A stretch of 64,000 nt of DNA from Nonomuraea rhodomycinica (GCF_013363995.1 NZ_JABWGO010000001.1:957993-1021992), one strand, 5' to 3'. Shown: positions 1 through 8,280, numbered from the stretch's first letter. The notes: generated by a model not told the origin, from the letters alone. Numbers and translations are program-made.

Positions 1-57
1 GGGGTCAGAGAGGGCGGGTCAGAGAGCGCGGGTCGGAGAGGGAGGGGGCCGGGCCGG

Positions 58-1833
58 TCAGAAGGGCGGGATGTCGTCCTCGACGCCGGGCAGGCCCTGG
101 AACGGGTCGGCGGCGGCCTTCGCCGGCGGGGTCGCGGCCTCGGCGGGCCGCGTCGCCCACGCGGGGAACGGGAAGGCCACGGCCAGCGGCACGGGGATCT
201 CCGGCTGGGCGACGAACATGGTGCCCGGCTTGGCGATCGTGGCGCGTTCCCTGACGGCCGGGGGCAGCCAGCCGTACTCGGAGCGGGCGGACTCGGCCGG
301 GTCCAGGCGGCCCGCGACGCGTACGGCGCTGTTGGAGACGACGCGCCGCTCCACCTCGGAGGCGGTCTGCTGGGCGCCGATGAGGATGACGCCGAGCGAA
401 CGGCCGCGCTCGGCCACGTCCAGCAGGATCTCCTTGATCGGCGAGTCGCCCTCGCGCGGGGCGTACTTGTTGAGCTCGTCCAGCACCACGAACAGCAGCG
501 GCCGGGCCGTGCCGGAGGACTCCTTGCGGTGGAACTCGCCGCGCAGCACCACGCCCACCACGAACCGCTGCGCCCGCTCCGGCAGGTTGTGCAGGTCCAC
601 GATGGAGACCTGCGCGTCGGAGGTGCGGATCACGTGGTTGCGGTAGAACGGCAGGTCGCCCCGGACGATCGGGGACAGCGGCCGCACGGCGCTGCGCAGC
701 CGGCGCAGGAAGGCGTTGACGGTGCCGAGCGGGGTCTGCGCGCCGGTCCAGTCGATACGGCTGGCCTCGTCCTGCAGCTGGTCGGACAGCATCTCGACGA
801 GGTCGGCGAACGTGCGGCAGGTCGTGCCCCGCACCATGACCGCGCCGCCCTCCCCCACCGGCTCGGCCCACGCCTTCAGCCGGGCCGCGACCTGCCCCAC
901 CAGCAGCGCGTACCCGGCCCGCTCGTCGTCGGCGTCGGCGAAGACGAACCGCAGCAGCTCCTCCTCGCAGAACTCGACCAGCGTCCAGAAGAACGAGCTG
1001 ACCCCGTGGGTGCGGGCCGAGACGTGCGGCACGCCGTTGGGGTCGCCGGGGCGCGGCGGGGCGAAGACGTGGACGCTGCCGAACGGCCGGGCGGGCAGCC
1101 CCAGCCGGGCGTAGACGCTCCTGGCCTGCTCGTCGAGCCGGACGTTGTCGTGGTCGAGGAACAGCAGGTCCTCGCCCTTCACGGAGAAGATCAGCGCCTT
1201 GGTGTTGGCCGCCTCGCCCTCCAGGACGCCCGAATGGAAGATGGAGTAGAGCAGGAAGGTGGCGAAGGACGTCTTGGTGGCCACGCCGGAGACGCCGGAG
1301 ATCGACACGTGGGCGCCCCGGGTGCCGTCGAGGAAGTCGAAGTTGACGTACAGCGGCTGGCCGTCGCGGCCCATGCCGAGCGGGATGCGCCGGTCCATCA
1401 CGTCGAAGTAGAGCGCCTGGTCCCGGTCGCCCGCGCCGGCCAGGAAGACCTTGGAGCCGGGCAGCGGCGGCACGAACACCTCCGGTTCCACCCTCGTCAC
1501 CCGCACCTCGGCCACCTCCACCACGGCGGCCGGCAGCGCGCCGTCGGCGATCAGGAAGACGTCGGAGTCGTACGCCGCGCCCTCGTGCCTGGCCTCCACG
1601 GTCGTCACCACGCCCGCCACCAGCACCGGACCGTGGCCCGGCACCTCCCGCCTGGTCACCACCACGTCGTCGAGCTGGACGACCTTGCCCGGCTCCAGGC
1701 CGACCCAGAACGACAGGGGTGAGGCCGCCTGGGTGCCGAGCACCCGTCCGACGGCCTCACCGGCCGCGGGCGTCCCCGTCGACGCCTCGTGGTTGACTGC
1801 CCCGTTGACCGTCACTCGTCCCTCCACCCCCAC
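58..1833 (-). CDS. HerA-like (DUF87-type) ATP-binding protein
   Basis: Predicted cytoplasmic P-loop ATPase of the HerA/DUF87 group, 591 aa. The N-terminal ~130 residues look like a beta-rich HAS-barrel-type region. The nucleotide site follows at about residues 180-189 (SGVSGVATKTS) and a Walker B-like strand at about 440 (LLFVVLDELNKY), then an Arg/Gln-rich sensor segment (AERGRSLGVILIGAQQ). The family comprises hexameric DNA-translocating ATPases, often paired with NurA nuclease; no NurA is visible, but the window begins just past the stop. Start is a GTG at 1833; I see no better start downstream. Odd: the Walker A has Thr where the Gly before the catalytic Lys is expected. Substrate and partner unknown. 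Confidence 0.8.
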   Translation of the reverse strand: MGVEGRVTVNGAVNHEASTGTPAAGEAVGRVLGTQAASPLSFWVGLEPGKVVQLDDVVVTRREVPGHGPVLVAGVVTTVEARHEGAAYDSDVFLIADGALPAAVVEVAEVRVTRVEPEVFVPPLPGSKVFLAGAGDRDQALYFDVMDRRIPLGMGRDGQPLYVNFDFLDGTRGAHVSISGVSGVATKTSFATFLLYSIFHSGVLEGEAANTKALIFSVKGEDLLFLDHDNVRLDEQARSVYARLGLPARPFGSVHVFAPPRPGDPNGVPHVSARTHGVSSFFWTLVEFCEEELLRFVFADADDERAGYALLVGQVAARLKAWAEPVGEGGAVMVRGTTCRTFADLVEMLSDQLQDEASRIDWTGAQTPLGTVNAFLRRLRSAVRPLSPIVRGDLPFYRNHVIRTSDAQVSIVDLHNLPERAQRFVVGVVLRGEFHRKESSGTARPLLFVVLDELNKYAPREGDSPIKEILLDVAERGRSLGVILIGAQQTASEVERRVVSNSAVRVAGRLDPAESARSEYGWLPPAVRERATIAKPGTMFVAQPEIPVPLAVAFPFPAWATRPAEAATPPAKAAADPFQGLPGVEDDIPPF

Positions 1834-2051
1834 GCATGCCGCTCCAAGGGAGCGTAGTCGGCCCGAGGTGGTGCGTCCGGCTCATTTCGCTCGCCGCCCG
1901 CCCGTGAGGCCGGCGCCTCAGGGCGCCGCGGCGCTTCGGGGCGCCCGGAAAATGCGTTGACGACGCCGTCCGGGGGTGGGTTAGCGTTCCTTCCGCCATG
2001 CGCCGGGACGGCCCCGCCCGCGCCGGTGACTCAGCGGATAGGAGATCCGGG

Positions 2052-2771
2052 ATGACCTCTCAGCTCGTCGCGCTCTGCTTCGACGCGAACGACCCACACC
2101 GTCTGGCGCGTTTCTGGGCCGGGGTCCTCGGCTGGGAGACGGCCGGCGACCCCGGCGACGGCGTCGTGCTCCTGCCGAACGACGACACCGGCTTCCCGAT
2201 CCGGTTCCTCCCGACCCAGGAGGAGAAGACCGGCCAGAACCAGATCCACTTCGACCTGACCAGCAATCTCCATGACCAGCAGGAGACGGTGGCGCGGGCC
2301 CTCGAGCTCGGCGCGCGGCACCTCGACATCGGGCAGGGCCCGGATGCTCCTCATGTGGTGCTCGCCGACCCCGAGGGCAACGAGTTCTGCGTCATCCCTG
2401 CGGGCAACAAGTTCCTCGCCGAGTGCGGGTTCATCGGGGCGCTCTCGTGCGACGGCTCGCAGCAGGTCGGGTACTTCTGGAGCGCGGCGCTGGGCTGGCC
2501 GCTGGTCTGGGACCAGGACGAGGAGACCGCGATCCGCTCGCCGCACGGCGGCCCGAAGATCACCTGGGGTGGCCCGCCCGTGGCGCCGAAGAAGGGGAGG
2601 AACCGGCTGCACTTCGACCTGGCTCCCCCGCTGAACGGCGACCAGCAGGCCGAGGTCGAGCGTCTGGTCTCCCTCGGGGCGACCCGCGTCGGCGACGGCC
2701 GGGCCGGGGGCGGCCGGGTGGAGATGCTCGACCCCGACGGCAACGAGTTCTGCGTGCTGAGCCCCCGCTAG
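2052..2771 (+). CDS. VOC family protein with two glyoxalase-like domains
   Basis: 239 aa, built as two tandem vicinal-oxygen-chelate half-domains (about 1-120 and 125-239). Each ends with the same signature, DPEGNEFCV in the first and DPDGNEFCV in the second, and each carries an internal HFDL strand. The duplicated Glu/His positions are those that usually hold a metal or form the substrate cavity in glyoxalase/bleomycin-resistance folds. I chose the ATG at 2052 because GGAG lies about 8 bases upstream; an in-frame ATG at 1998 has no such site. It stands alone. Related actinobacterial proteins are mostly uncharacterised, so the substrate cannot be named. Its TAG stop overlaps the TAG of a broken gene on the other strand. 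Confidence 0.85.
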   Translation: MTSQLVALCFDANDPHRLARFWAGVLGWETAGDPGDGVVLLPNDDTGFPIRFLPTQEEKTGQNQIHFDLTSNLHDQQETVARALELGARHLDIGQGPDAPHVVLADPEGNEFCVIPAGNKFLAECGFIGALSCDGSQQVGYFWSAALGWPLVWDQDEETAIRSPHGGPKITWGGPPVAPKKGRNRLHFDLAPPLNGDQQAEVERLVSLGATRVGDGRAGGGRVEMLDPDGNEFCVLSPR

Positions 2772-2989
2772 CGGGACGGCAGCGCCGGACCCGCCTGGCC
2801 CTTGACGACGACGGCGAGCTTCCACGCCAGGTTGTGCGCGTCCGCGACGCCGGCGAAGCCCGGCACGGGCGGCACCAGCGTGACGTCGAGATGGGCGATG
2901 CCGGTGGCGCGGCGGACGAGGTCGGCGCAGCGCCGCTCGGTGAGGTCCGCGAGGCTCTCCCCCGGCTGGAGGGGCGTTCCGGGCATCCC
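2768..2989 (-). pseudogene. Remnant of a FAD-dependent aromatic monooxygenase
   Basis: The minus strand encodes 73 residues of two pieces of a PheA/TfdB-type FAD monooxygenase joined out of context. The first (ESLADLTERRCADLVRRATG) matches the middle of the family. It runs directly into ADAHNLAWKLAVVVKGQAGP, which normally lies after the FAD-contacting GD motif. About 80 residues between them, the whole N-terminal Rossmann part and the C-terminus are missing. No start codon or ribosome site is apparent. I read it as a decayed gene with an internal deletion. Bases 2990-3117 show nothing convincing. Confidence 0.6.
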
Positions 2990-3117
2990 GCGGCCCCGAG
3001 CTCGTCCGGCACCGCGCCGAGCAGGTCGCCCTCCTCGCCGGGGCGTGGGGCTCGTGGGGCTCCTGGGTTGGGGCTCGATCCCGCCTGGCCGGGGGGCCGG
3101 TGGACGCGACGGGCGGC

Positions 3118-3732
3118 TCACGGCCGGGTGCCCGCGGGGAACCCGGTCCAGCGCAGGTCCGGCGGGAGGTGGCTCATGTCGTTGAACATCACGATCGTGG
3201 GCGGCAGACCGTCGCGGTACTCGATGACCGTCAGGGCGGTGTTGCCGCTGTTCAGCCCGAGCCACCGGGACGGCGGCGCGTCCAGCGCGTGCCGCACCAG
3301 CCACGCGACGGGGTACGCGTGCGTCACCAGGACCTCGTGCCTGTCGGGCCGGTCGCCCGCCGGGGTCGCGCCGGGGACCTTCGCGAACCGGGCGACCAGC
3401 GCCTCGGCCAGCCGGTGGCCCGAGGCCGCCTCGGCGGCGTCGTAGCCGTCGAAGAAGCCGGCCCAGGACGGGGGCGTCTCGGCCGCGCCGGGGACGTAGG
3501 GGACGTGGTCGACGAGTTCCGCGGCCTCGGCCACGGGCACGTCCGGCAGGTGCCGGGCGAGTTCGCGCGCGCTGGCCGCGGCGCGTGGCAGCGGGGAGTG
3601 CCACACGGCGTCGACCGGTACGCGGGCGAGCCGTTCGCCCAGCAGGCCCGCCTGCCGGCGGCCGATGTCGGTGAGCTCACCGAAGGCGTCGGCCGCGCCG
3701 TGGCGTGCGAGGTAGAGGTGTCGGGTGGACAT
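3118..3732 (-). CDS. Histidine phosphatase family protein
   Basis: 204 aa, cytoplasmic member of the histidine phosphatase (phosphoglycerate-mutase-like) superfamily. The catalytic RHG triad is at residues 9-11 (YLARHGAAD), the second Arg follows in SPLPRAAAS, and the second catalytic His lies in LVTHAYPVAWLV. These are the phosphate-pocket residues of the family, whose members dephosphorylate sugars, nucleotides or cofactors by a phosphohistidine intermediate. Start is ATG. It is followed downstream by a decayed monooxygenase and preceded by a short tandem repeat. No operon partner; substrate unknown. Confidence 0.88.
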   Translation of the reverse strand: MSTRHLYLARHGAADAFGELTDIGRRQAGLLGERLARVPVDAVWHSPLPRAAASARELARHLPDVPVAEAAELVDHVPYVPGAAETPPSWAGFFDGYDAAEAASGHRLAEALVARFAKVPGATPAGDRPDRHEVLVTHAYPVAWLVRHALDAPPSRWLGLNSGNTALTVIEYRDGLPPTIVMFNDMSHLPPDLRWTGFPAGTRP

Positions 3733-3792
3733 GAGGGGTGAGGGGACGCGGCGCCCACGCGGGCCCGCCTCCCGCCTCCTTCCGGTTTGTGA

Positions 3793-3856
3793 GTGCCTGG
3801 ATGTGCGGGTGCCTGGATGTGCGGGTGCCTGGATGTGCGGGTGCCTGGATGTGTGG
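3793..3856. repeat. Tandem repeat, four 16-bp units
   Basis: Four head-to-tail copies of GTGCCTGGATGTGCGG. The first three are identical and the fourth has one C-to-T change. It lies between two minus-strand genes (histidine phosphatase start at 3732, PEP-domain protein stop at 3900). The unit length is not a multiple of three and no supported gene covers it. Confidence 0.95.
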
Positions 3857-3899
3857 GTGCTTCACTCCGCGGGCCTGCGCCGCCACGCGCCCGTCGCGG

Positions 3900-5276
3900 T
3901 CACGCGTCCGTCGCCGTCACGGTGCCGGTGGTGCCGTCGAGGGTGATGACGGTGTCGTCGCGGAGCCTGCGCGTCGCGTCCGGGATGCCGAGCACGGCGG
4001 GGATGCCGTGTTCGCGGGCCACGATCGCGGCGTGGGAGAGCACGCCTCCGGTCTCGGTGACGACGCCGGCGGCGATGCGCAGCAGCGGCGTCCAGGCGGG
4101 GTCGGTGAACGGGCAGACGAGGATGTCGCCAGGGCGTACCCGCGAGAAGTCGCCGGGGCCGCGGACGACCCTCGCGGCGCCGGTCGCGGTCCCGCGGCTG
4201 CCCGGCGTCCCGGTGAGCGTGACGGCTGCGCCGTTCGAGGCGGCGGACGGTCCGGCGGGAGCGGCGCCACCACCACCCGAAACCGCAAACGTTCCGGAGC
4301 GAGCAGCGCCACCACCACCCGAAGCCGCGGACGTTCCGGTACGAGCACTGGCCGCACCGCCCGAGGCGGCGGGAGGGGGCGGCGGAGGTTCGGCGGTGAC
4401 CGGCCGCGCCTGGAGCAGCCAGACGCGGCCGTCGGCGATCGCCCACTCGATGTCCTGCGGCCCGCCGAGCACGGCGGCGACGTCCCGGCCCAGGGCGGCG
4501 AGCCGCGTGGCGGTCGCGTCGTCGATCGCCGGCCGGCGCCGGGCGGCGGCGGGCACGTCGCGGGTGACGAGCCGCGCGCCGTGCCGGTCGAGGCGGGTCC
4601 GCTTGTCGGCGATGGTACGGACGACCGACCCGTCCGCGGCGACGCGGTAGGCGTCAGGGGTGACCGTGCCCCCGACGACGCTCGGACCGAGCCCCCAGGA
4701 CGCCTCGATCCCGGTCACGCCGTCCGGGTCCGCGGGGGTGAACATGACCCCGGACACCTCGGCGTCCACGTGGCGCTGGACGATGACGGCCATGGCGAGA
4801 TCGCCGGATCGGCGGCCGTCGTGGCCGGAGGCGTCCCGGTAGCCGATGGCGCGCGGGGAGAACAGCGAGGCCCAGCAGTCCCGGACGGCATCGGCGACCG
4901 CGCTGGCTCCGCGTACCGCGAGGAAGCTCTCGTGCTGGCCGGCGGCCGACGCGTGACCGGTGTCCTCGTTCGACGCCGACGACCGAACCGCCACGGGCGG
5001 ATCTCCGAGCTCGTCGAGCGCGCGTCCCAGCGCGGCGGCGACGGCGGCGTGGACGGGCCGGCCCTCGATCGCCCGCCGGATCGCGCCGGGGTCGTCCGGA
5101 TCGGCCGCCGGCCGGCCGAGGTCCAGGTCGCGGACCGCCGCGACGTAGGCGGCGAACGTGACGACGAAGCCGTCGGGAACCGGCAGACCCGCCCGGAGCA
5201 ACGCGCCGAGCGCGCCCGCCTTGCCCCCGCACGCATCGGCGACGGCCCCGCTCAGGGGTACGATCACCCGCCCCAC
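3900..5276 (-). CDS. PEP/pyruvate-binding and swivelling phosphohistidine domain protein
   Basis: 458 aa. The N-terminal ATP-grasp-like PEP/pyruvate-binding domain (about 1-300) shows GGKAGALGALLRAGLPVPDG, AVRSSASNEDTG and DIEWAIADGRVWLLQARP. The C-terminal domain (about 370-455) is the PEP-utiliser swivel with the phosphohistidine motif GGVLSHAAIVAREHGIP. These resemble the first and last parts of PEP synthase and rifampin phosphotransferase, but the large acceptor domain between them is absent. A ~60-residue Gly/Ala/Ser/Pro linker with internal repeats takes its place. Function is therefore uncertain: perhaps ATP-dependent transfer to an unknown acceptor. GTG 5276 gives the longest frame; GTG 5267 has better-spaced purines upstream. 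It diverges from the HTH pair at 5327. Confidence 0.8.
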   Translation of the reverse strand: MGRVIVPLSGAVADACGGKAGALGALLRAGLPVPDGFVVTFAAYVAAVRDLDLGRPAADPDDPGAIRRAIEGRPVHAAVAAALGRALDELGDPPVAVRSSASNEDTGHASAAGQHESFLAVRGASAVADAVRDCWASLFSPRAIGYRDASGHDGRRSGDLAMAVIVQRHVDAEVSGVMFTPADPDGVTGIEASWGLGPSVVGGTVTPDAYRVAADGSVVRTIADKRTRLDRHGARLVTRDVPAAARRRPAIDDATATRLAALGRDVAAVLGGPQDIEWAIADGRVWLLQARPVTAEPPPPPPAASGGAASARTGTSAASGGGGAARSGTFAVSGGGGAAPAGPSAASNGAAVTLTGTPGSRGTATGAARVVRGPGDFSRVRPGDILVCPFTDPAWTPLLRIAAGVVTETGGVLSHAAIVAREHGIPAVLGIPDATRRLRDDTVITLDGTTGTVTATDA

Positions 5277-5280
5277 CCTT

Positions 5281-5326
5281 TCAACAAATTATTGACAATA
5301 TTTTGTTGATTGTGCATGATGAGGCC
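5281..5326 (+). promoter_or_regulatory. AT-rich palindromic operator with embedded promoter (leaderless)
   Basis: A 29-bp near-perfect palindrome spans 5281-5309 (13 of 14 pairs; arms TCAACAAA and TTTGTTGA) in otherwise very GC-rich DNA. Its centre contains a consensus -35 box TTGACA (5292-5297). A 17-base spacer leads to a -10-like CATGAT (5315-5320), placing transcription start at about 5327, the A of the ATG of the next gene. This would be a leaderless message. It also lies just upstream of the divergent PEP-domain gene, so one regulator could control both. Confidence 0.75.
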
Positions 5327-5722
5327 ATGTCCCGCAAGCAGGAGATCGCCCGCAGCGCGCACCCCGACCACGCCCAGGCCCAACGCGAGCAGGACGCGCG
5401 CCGGCGCCTCCAGAGCCTGGGCGCCGACGCGCTCGACCCCCGCCCCTGGCGGCCCGCGCCCGTCCCGCCGTCGGCCGTGGACCTCGTGCAGTTCGCCGTC
5501 TGGCGCCACGCCGACCTGGGCCCGGAGGACGTCCTGAACGCGCTGGCGCTGCTGCCCGCCGCCCGCGCCGAGGTCGAGGGACTCGAGTCCGCCCTGCTGT
5601 TCATGGCCCGCGGCGCGGGGCTGACCTGGGCGCAGATGGCGGACGCGCTGGGCTTCAACTCCCCACAGGCGTGCCAGCAGCACTACAACCGCCTGGCGGC
5701 ACGACAGGACTCCGGTTCGTGA
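5327..5722 (+). CDS. Small helix-turn-helix DNA-binding protein
   Basis: 131 aa. The C-terminal third has a recognisable helix-turn-helix (about residues 95-125, GLTWAQMADALGFNSPQACQ). The N-terminal part is Arg/Gln-rich and may be helical (MSRKQEIARSAHPDHAQAQR). I start it at ATG 5327 rather than the in-frame TTG at 5303 because the promoter before it predicts a transcript beginning exactly at this ATG. It overlaps the next gene by GTGA, so the two are co-translated. With its neighbour it is a good candidate to bind the palindrome at 5281-5309 and control the divergent PEP-domain gene. Family name not certain. Confidence 0.75.
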   Translation: MSRKQEIARSAHPDHAQAQREQDARRRLQSLGADALDPRPWRPAPVPPSAVDLVQFAVWRHADLGPEDVLNALALLPAARAEVEGLESALLFMARGAGLTWAQMADALGFNSPQACQQHYNRLAARQDSGS

Positions 5723-6354
5723 CCCGGCACTCCCCTCCCGGTCTGCTGGCCCTGCACGCCGTGCGCATCACCGGGTTCGCGGACACCCCGGCGATCGCCG
5801 ACCGCTACGGGCTCGACGCGGCCGGGACGAAAGAGGCGCTGCACGACGCCGAGGCTCGCGGCTGGGTCCAGTACTCCGCCTTCGCCGGCAGTGGAGGCTG
5901 GTCGCTGACGGAATCCGGCCGGGCCGAGAACGAGCGGCAGCTCGCGGCCGAGCTGGCGGGCACCGGCGGCGCCGAGGAGGTCCGGGACGTCTACCGGGAG
6001 TTCCTCCCGCTGAACGCCCTGCTGCTACGGGCCTGCACCGACTGGCAGCTCCGGCCCGTCGCCGGCGACCGGCTCGCCGCCAACGACCACTCCGACGCCG
6101 CGTGGGACGCCCGGATCCTCGATGAGCTGGCCGGGGTCGGGAGCGCACTGGCGCCGCTCGTGGACCGGCTCGGCGGCGTTCTCACGCGCTTCCGCGGATA
6201 CGACACGCGGTTCGCCGCGGCCCTGGCGCGCGCCCGGGCCGGTGACGGCGCCTGGGTCGACCGCACCGACGTCGACTCCTGCCATCGGGTGTGGTTCGAG
6301 CTCCACGAGGACCTCATCGCGACGCTCGGCATCGACCGGCACGCGCACCCCTGA
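5719..6354 (+). CDS. Winged-helix (MarR-like) regulator
   Basis: 211 aa from the GTG at 5719, which overlaps the preceding TGA (GTGA). A longer in-frame start at 5671 would sit inside the previous gene and is less likely. Residues 5-75 look like a winged helix (LLALHAVRITGFADTPAIAD, then VQYSAFAGSGGWSLTESGRA), the usual recognition helix plus wing. The C-terminal ~130 residues are helical and may bind a ligand or dimerise. Second gene of a two-gene unit. Role beyond DNA binding is inference. Confidence 0.7.
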   Translation: MTRHSPPGLLALHAVRITGFADTPAIADRYGLDAAGTKEALHDAEARGWVQYSAFAGSGGWSLTESGRAENERQLAAELAGTGGAEEVRDVYREFLPLNALLLRACTDWQLRPVAGDRLAANDHSDAAWDARILDELAGVGSALAPLVDRLGGVLTRFRGYDTRFAAALARARAGDGAWVDRTDVDSCHRVWFELHEDLIATLGIDRHAHP

Positions 6355-6418
6355 GGACGGCCGTGCCGTGTGCGAGGTCGTCGCGGCGCGCGGGAGGGAG
6401 CCGCGTGCACGCGGCCCG

Positions 6419-7081
6419 TCAGGAGCGGCGCGGGGCCACCAGGCCGGACTCGTAGGCCAGGACCACGAGCTGGGCCCGGTCACGGGCCCCGAGCTTGGCC
6501 ATGGCCCGGTTGACATGGGTCTTCGCGGTCATGGTGCTGATCGACATGCGGGCGGCGATCTGGTCGTTGGACAGGCCCTTCGCCACCAGGGCGACGGCCT
6601 CGCGCTCGCGGCCGGTCAGCTCCTCCAGCCCGGCGCCGGCGTCCGGGTGCGGCGGCTCCGTGACGTACCGGCTGATCAACCGGCGGGTGATCGACGGCGC
6701 GAGCAGCGCGTCGCCCCGCGCGGCGACGCGTACGGCGTGCAGGAAGTCCTCCGGGACGATGTCCTTGACGAGGAACCCGGCCGCGCCGGCGCGCAGGGCG
6801 TTGTAGACGTAGCTGTCCAGGCCGTAGTTGGTGAGGATGACGACGTGCACCCCGGACAGGGCCGGATCGGCGGCGATGCGCCGGGTCGCCTCGATGCCGT
6901 CGACGACCGGCATCTGGATGTCGACGAGCGCGACGTCGGGCCGGTGCTCCCTGGCCAGGGCCACGCCCTCCGCGCCGTCGGCGGCCTCGGCCACCACCTC
7001 GATGTCGTCCTCCAGGTCCAGCAGGACGCGGAACCCGCCGCGGATGAGCGGCTGGTCGTCGACGAGGAGGACCCGGATCAC
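6419..7081 (-). CDS. NarL/FixJ-type response regulator
   Basis: 220 aa. The receiver domain (1-120) has the acidic pair Asp8/Asp9, the phospho-acceptor Asp54 (ALVDIQMP) and the conserved Lys of GFLVKDIVPE. A LuxR-type helix-turn-helix (about 150-215) carries LTGREREAVALVAKGLSNDQ and the recognition segment TAKTHVNRAMAKLG. It is phosphorylated by the partner kinase encoded immediately upstream, with a 4-bp ATGA overlap. Possible targets include the dyad at 8263-8280 before the membrane protein that diverges from the kinase gene; this is inference. Stimulus unknown. Confidence 0.92.
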   Translation of the reverse strand: MIRVLLVDDQPLIRGGFRVLLDLEDDIEVVAEAADGAEGVALAREHRPDVALVDIQMPVVDGIEATRRIAADPALSGVHVVILTNYGLDSYVYNALRAGAAGFLVKDIVPEDFLHAVRVAARGDALLAPSITRRLISRYVTEPPHPDAGAGLEELTGREREAVALVAKGLSNDQIAARMSISTMTAKTHVNRAMAKLGARDRAQLVVLAYESGLVAPRRS

Positions 7082-8205
7082 GCCGTGCCGTCCACGGGGA
7101 GTTCGGCCTGGACGGTGAACCCGCCCTCCTCGCGCGGCGCCGCCTGCAGGCGGCCGCCGAGCGCCGTGACCCGTTCGCGCATGCCGAGCAGCCCGACGCC
7201 GGGAACCGGAGGCGTGTCCGGCGTCGCCGCGCCGTCGTCGTCGATCCGCACCGCGAGGGCGTCGGGACGGTAGTCGATCCGGACCGACGCCGTCGCCGCG
7301 GCGGCGTGCCGGGCGATGTTGGTCAGGGACTCCTGGACGATCCGGTACGCGGTCCTGTCGACCGCGGCCGGCACGTCCTGGCGGGGCCCCCTGACCGTCA
7401 GCGTCGCGTCGAGGCCGGCCGCCCGAGCCCGTTCCAGCAGTTCGGGGACCTGGTCGAGCCCGCGGGGCGGGGGCGTGTCCTCCTCGCGCAGCGCCTCCAG
7501 GGTCGCCCGCAGTTCGCGGGTCGCCTCACGGCCGGCCTCCTGGATCGCCAGCAACGCCTCGGGCACCTGTTCACCTCGCTTGCGGGCCACGTGGACGGCG
7601 ACCTCCGCCTGCACCTTGATGATCGAGATCTGGTGGGTGAGCGAGTCGTGCAGCTCGCGCGCGATGCGCAGCCGCTCCTCGTCGGCGCGGCGCCGCGCGG
7701 TCTCCTCCCGGCTGCGCTCGGCCTCCTCCGCCCGCCGCTCGGCCTGCCGCAGCGCCTCCCCCGCGGCGCCGGCCGCGATCAGCCAGGCCAGTTCCAGGGC
7801 GCCGCGCGCCCGCGCGAACACCGCGCCCGCGTCGTGCAGGCCCGCGGCCAGGGCCGCGAGCGGCAGCAGGGCCAGCATGACCACGCTCGCCGCCACCGTG
7901 GCGGCGCGGTGTCCGGCCCGCACGGCGGCGTACACCGCGAACAGGTACGCGACGGCGGGCACGTCGAAACCGGCCGCCTGGTAGCCCGCCGCGCACAGCC
8001 CGGTGACGGCCAGGACGACGAGCGGGGCCCGGCGGCGCGCGGCCAGCGCCAGGCCGCCGGCCGCCAGCAGCGCGTAGCCGAGCACGTCGGCGTACGCGGC
8101 GGAGTGCCGCCCGGACACTCCGGTGAACAGCAGCGTCGCCGCCACGCCGGCGGCGATCGCCCAGTCCACGACACCTGCCCGGACGCCGGGGCGCGCTGTG
8201 CTCAT
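7078..8205 (-). CDS. Sensor histidine kinase (HisKA_3 type)
   Basis: 375 aa membrane sensor kinase. About four to five hydrophobic segments fill residues 14-145. A charged coiled coil (about 150-178) follows, then the HisKA_3 dimerisation helix with phospho-acceptor His186 (RIARELHDSLTHQISI). The C-terminal ATPase domain has an N box (ESLTNIARHAA) and a G box (VPGVGLLGMRERV). No large extracellular or PAS/GAF domain, so it probably senses something in or at the membrane. ATG start at 8205; overlaps its response-regulator gene. Confidence 0.92.
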   Translation of the reverse strand: MSTARPGVRAGVVDWAIAAGVAATLLFTGVSGRHSAAYADVLGYALLAAGGLALAARRRAPLVVLAVTGLCAAGYQAAGFDVPAVAYLFAVYAAVRAGHRAATVAASVVMLALLPLAALAAGLHDAGAVFARARGALELAWLIAAGAAGEALRQAERRAEEAERSREETARRRADEERLRIARELHDSLTHQISIIKVQAEVAVHVARKRGEQVPEALLAIQEAGREATRELRATLEALREEDTPPPRGLDQVPELLERARAAGLDATLTVRGPRQDVPAAVDRTAYRIVQESLTNIARHAAAATASVRIDYRPDALAVRIDDDGAATPDTPPVPGVGLLGMRERVTALGGRLQAAPREEGGFTVQAELPVDGTA

Positions 8206-8262
8206 GCGCGCACCCTAGCCGGACGCGCTCGCGGGCGACTCCTCCGCACGGATGACCGGCGT

Positions 8263-8280
8263 CTACCGCGCCCGCGGTAG
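8263..8280. promoter_or_regulatory. Inverted repeat upstream of the DUF6223-like gene
   Basis: Perfect 7-bp arms CTACCGC and GCGGTAG separated by GCCC. It lies in the 232-bp gap between the divergent sensor kinase and the DUF6223-like gene, so it could be an operator for the adjacent response regulator or a hairpin in a leader. A further GGTAG repeats at about 8305. The rest of the gap shows nothing else clear. Confidence 0.4.

Noticed and set aside
3900..5276. Rifampin phosphotransferase
   Set aside because: ATP-binding and phosphohistidine domains fit, but the rifampin-binding middle domain is absent and the protein is about half the usual length.
6419..8205. This two-component pair as DosRS of the hypoxia regulon
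   Set aside because: The kinase has membrane helices and no GAF domains, and it is not close to the regulated genes.
8263..8280. rho-independent terminator
   Set aside because: It lies upstream of both divergent genes, so a regulatory dyad is more likely.
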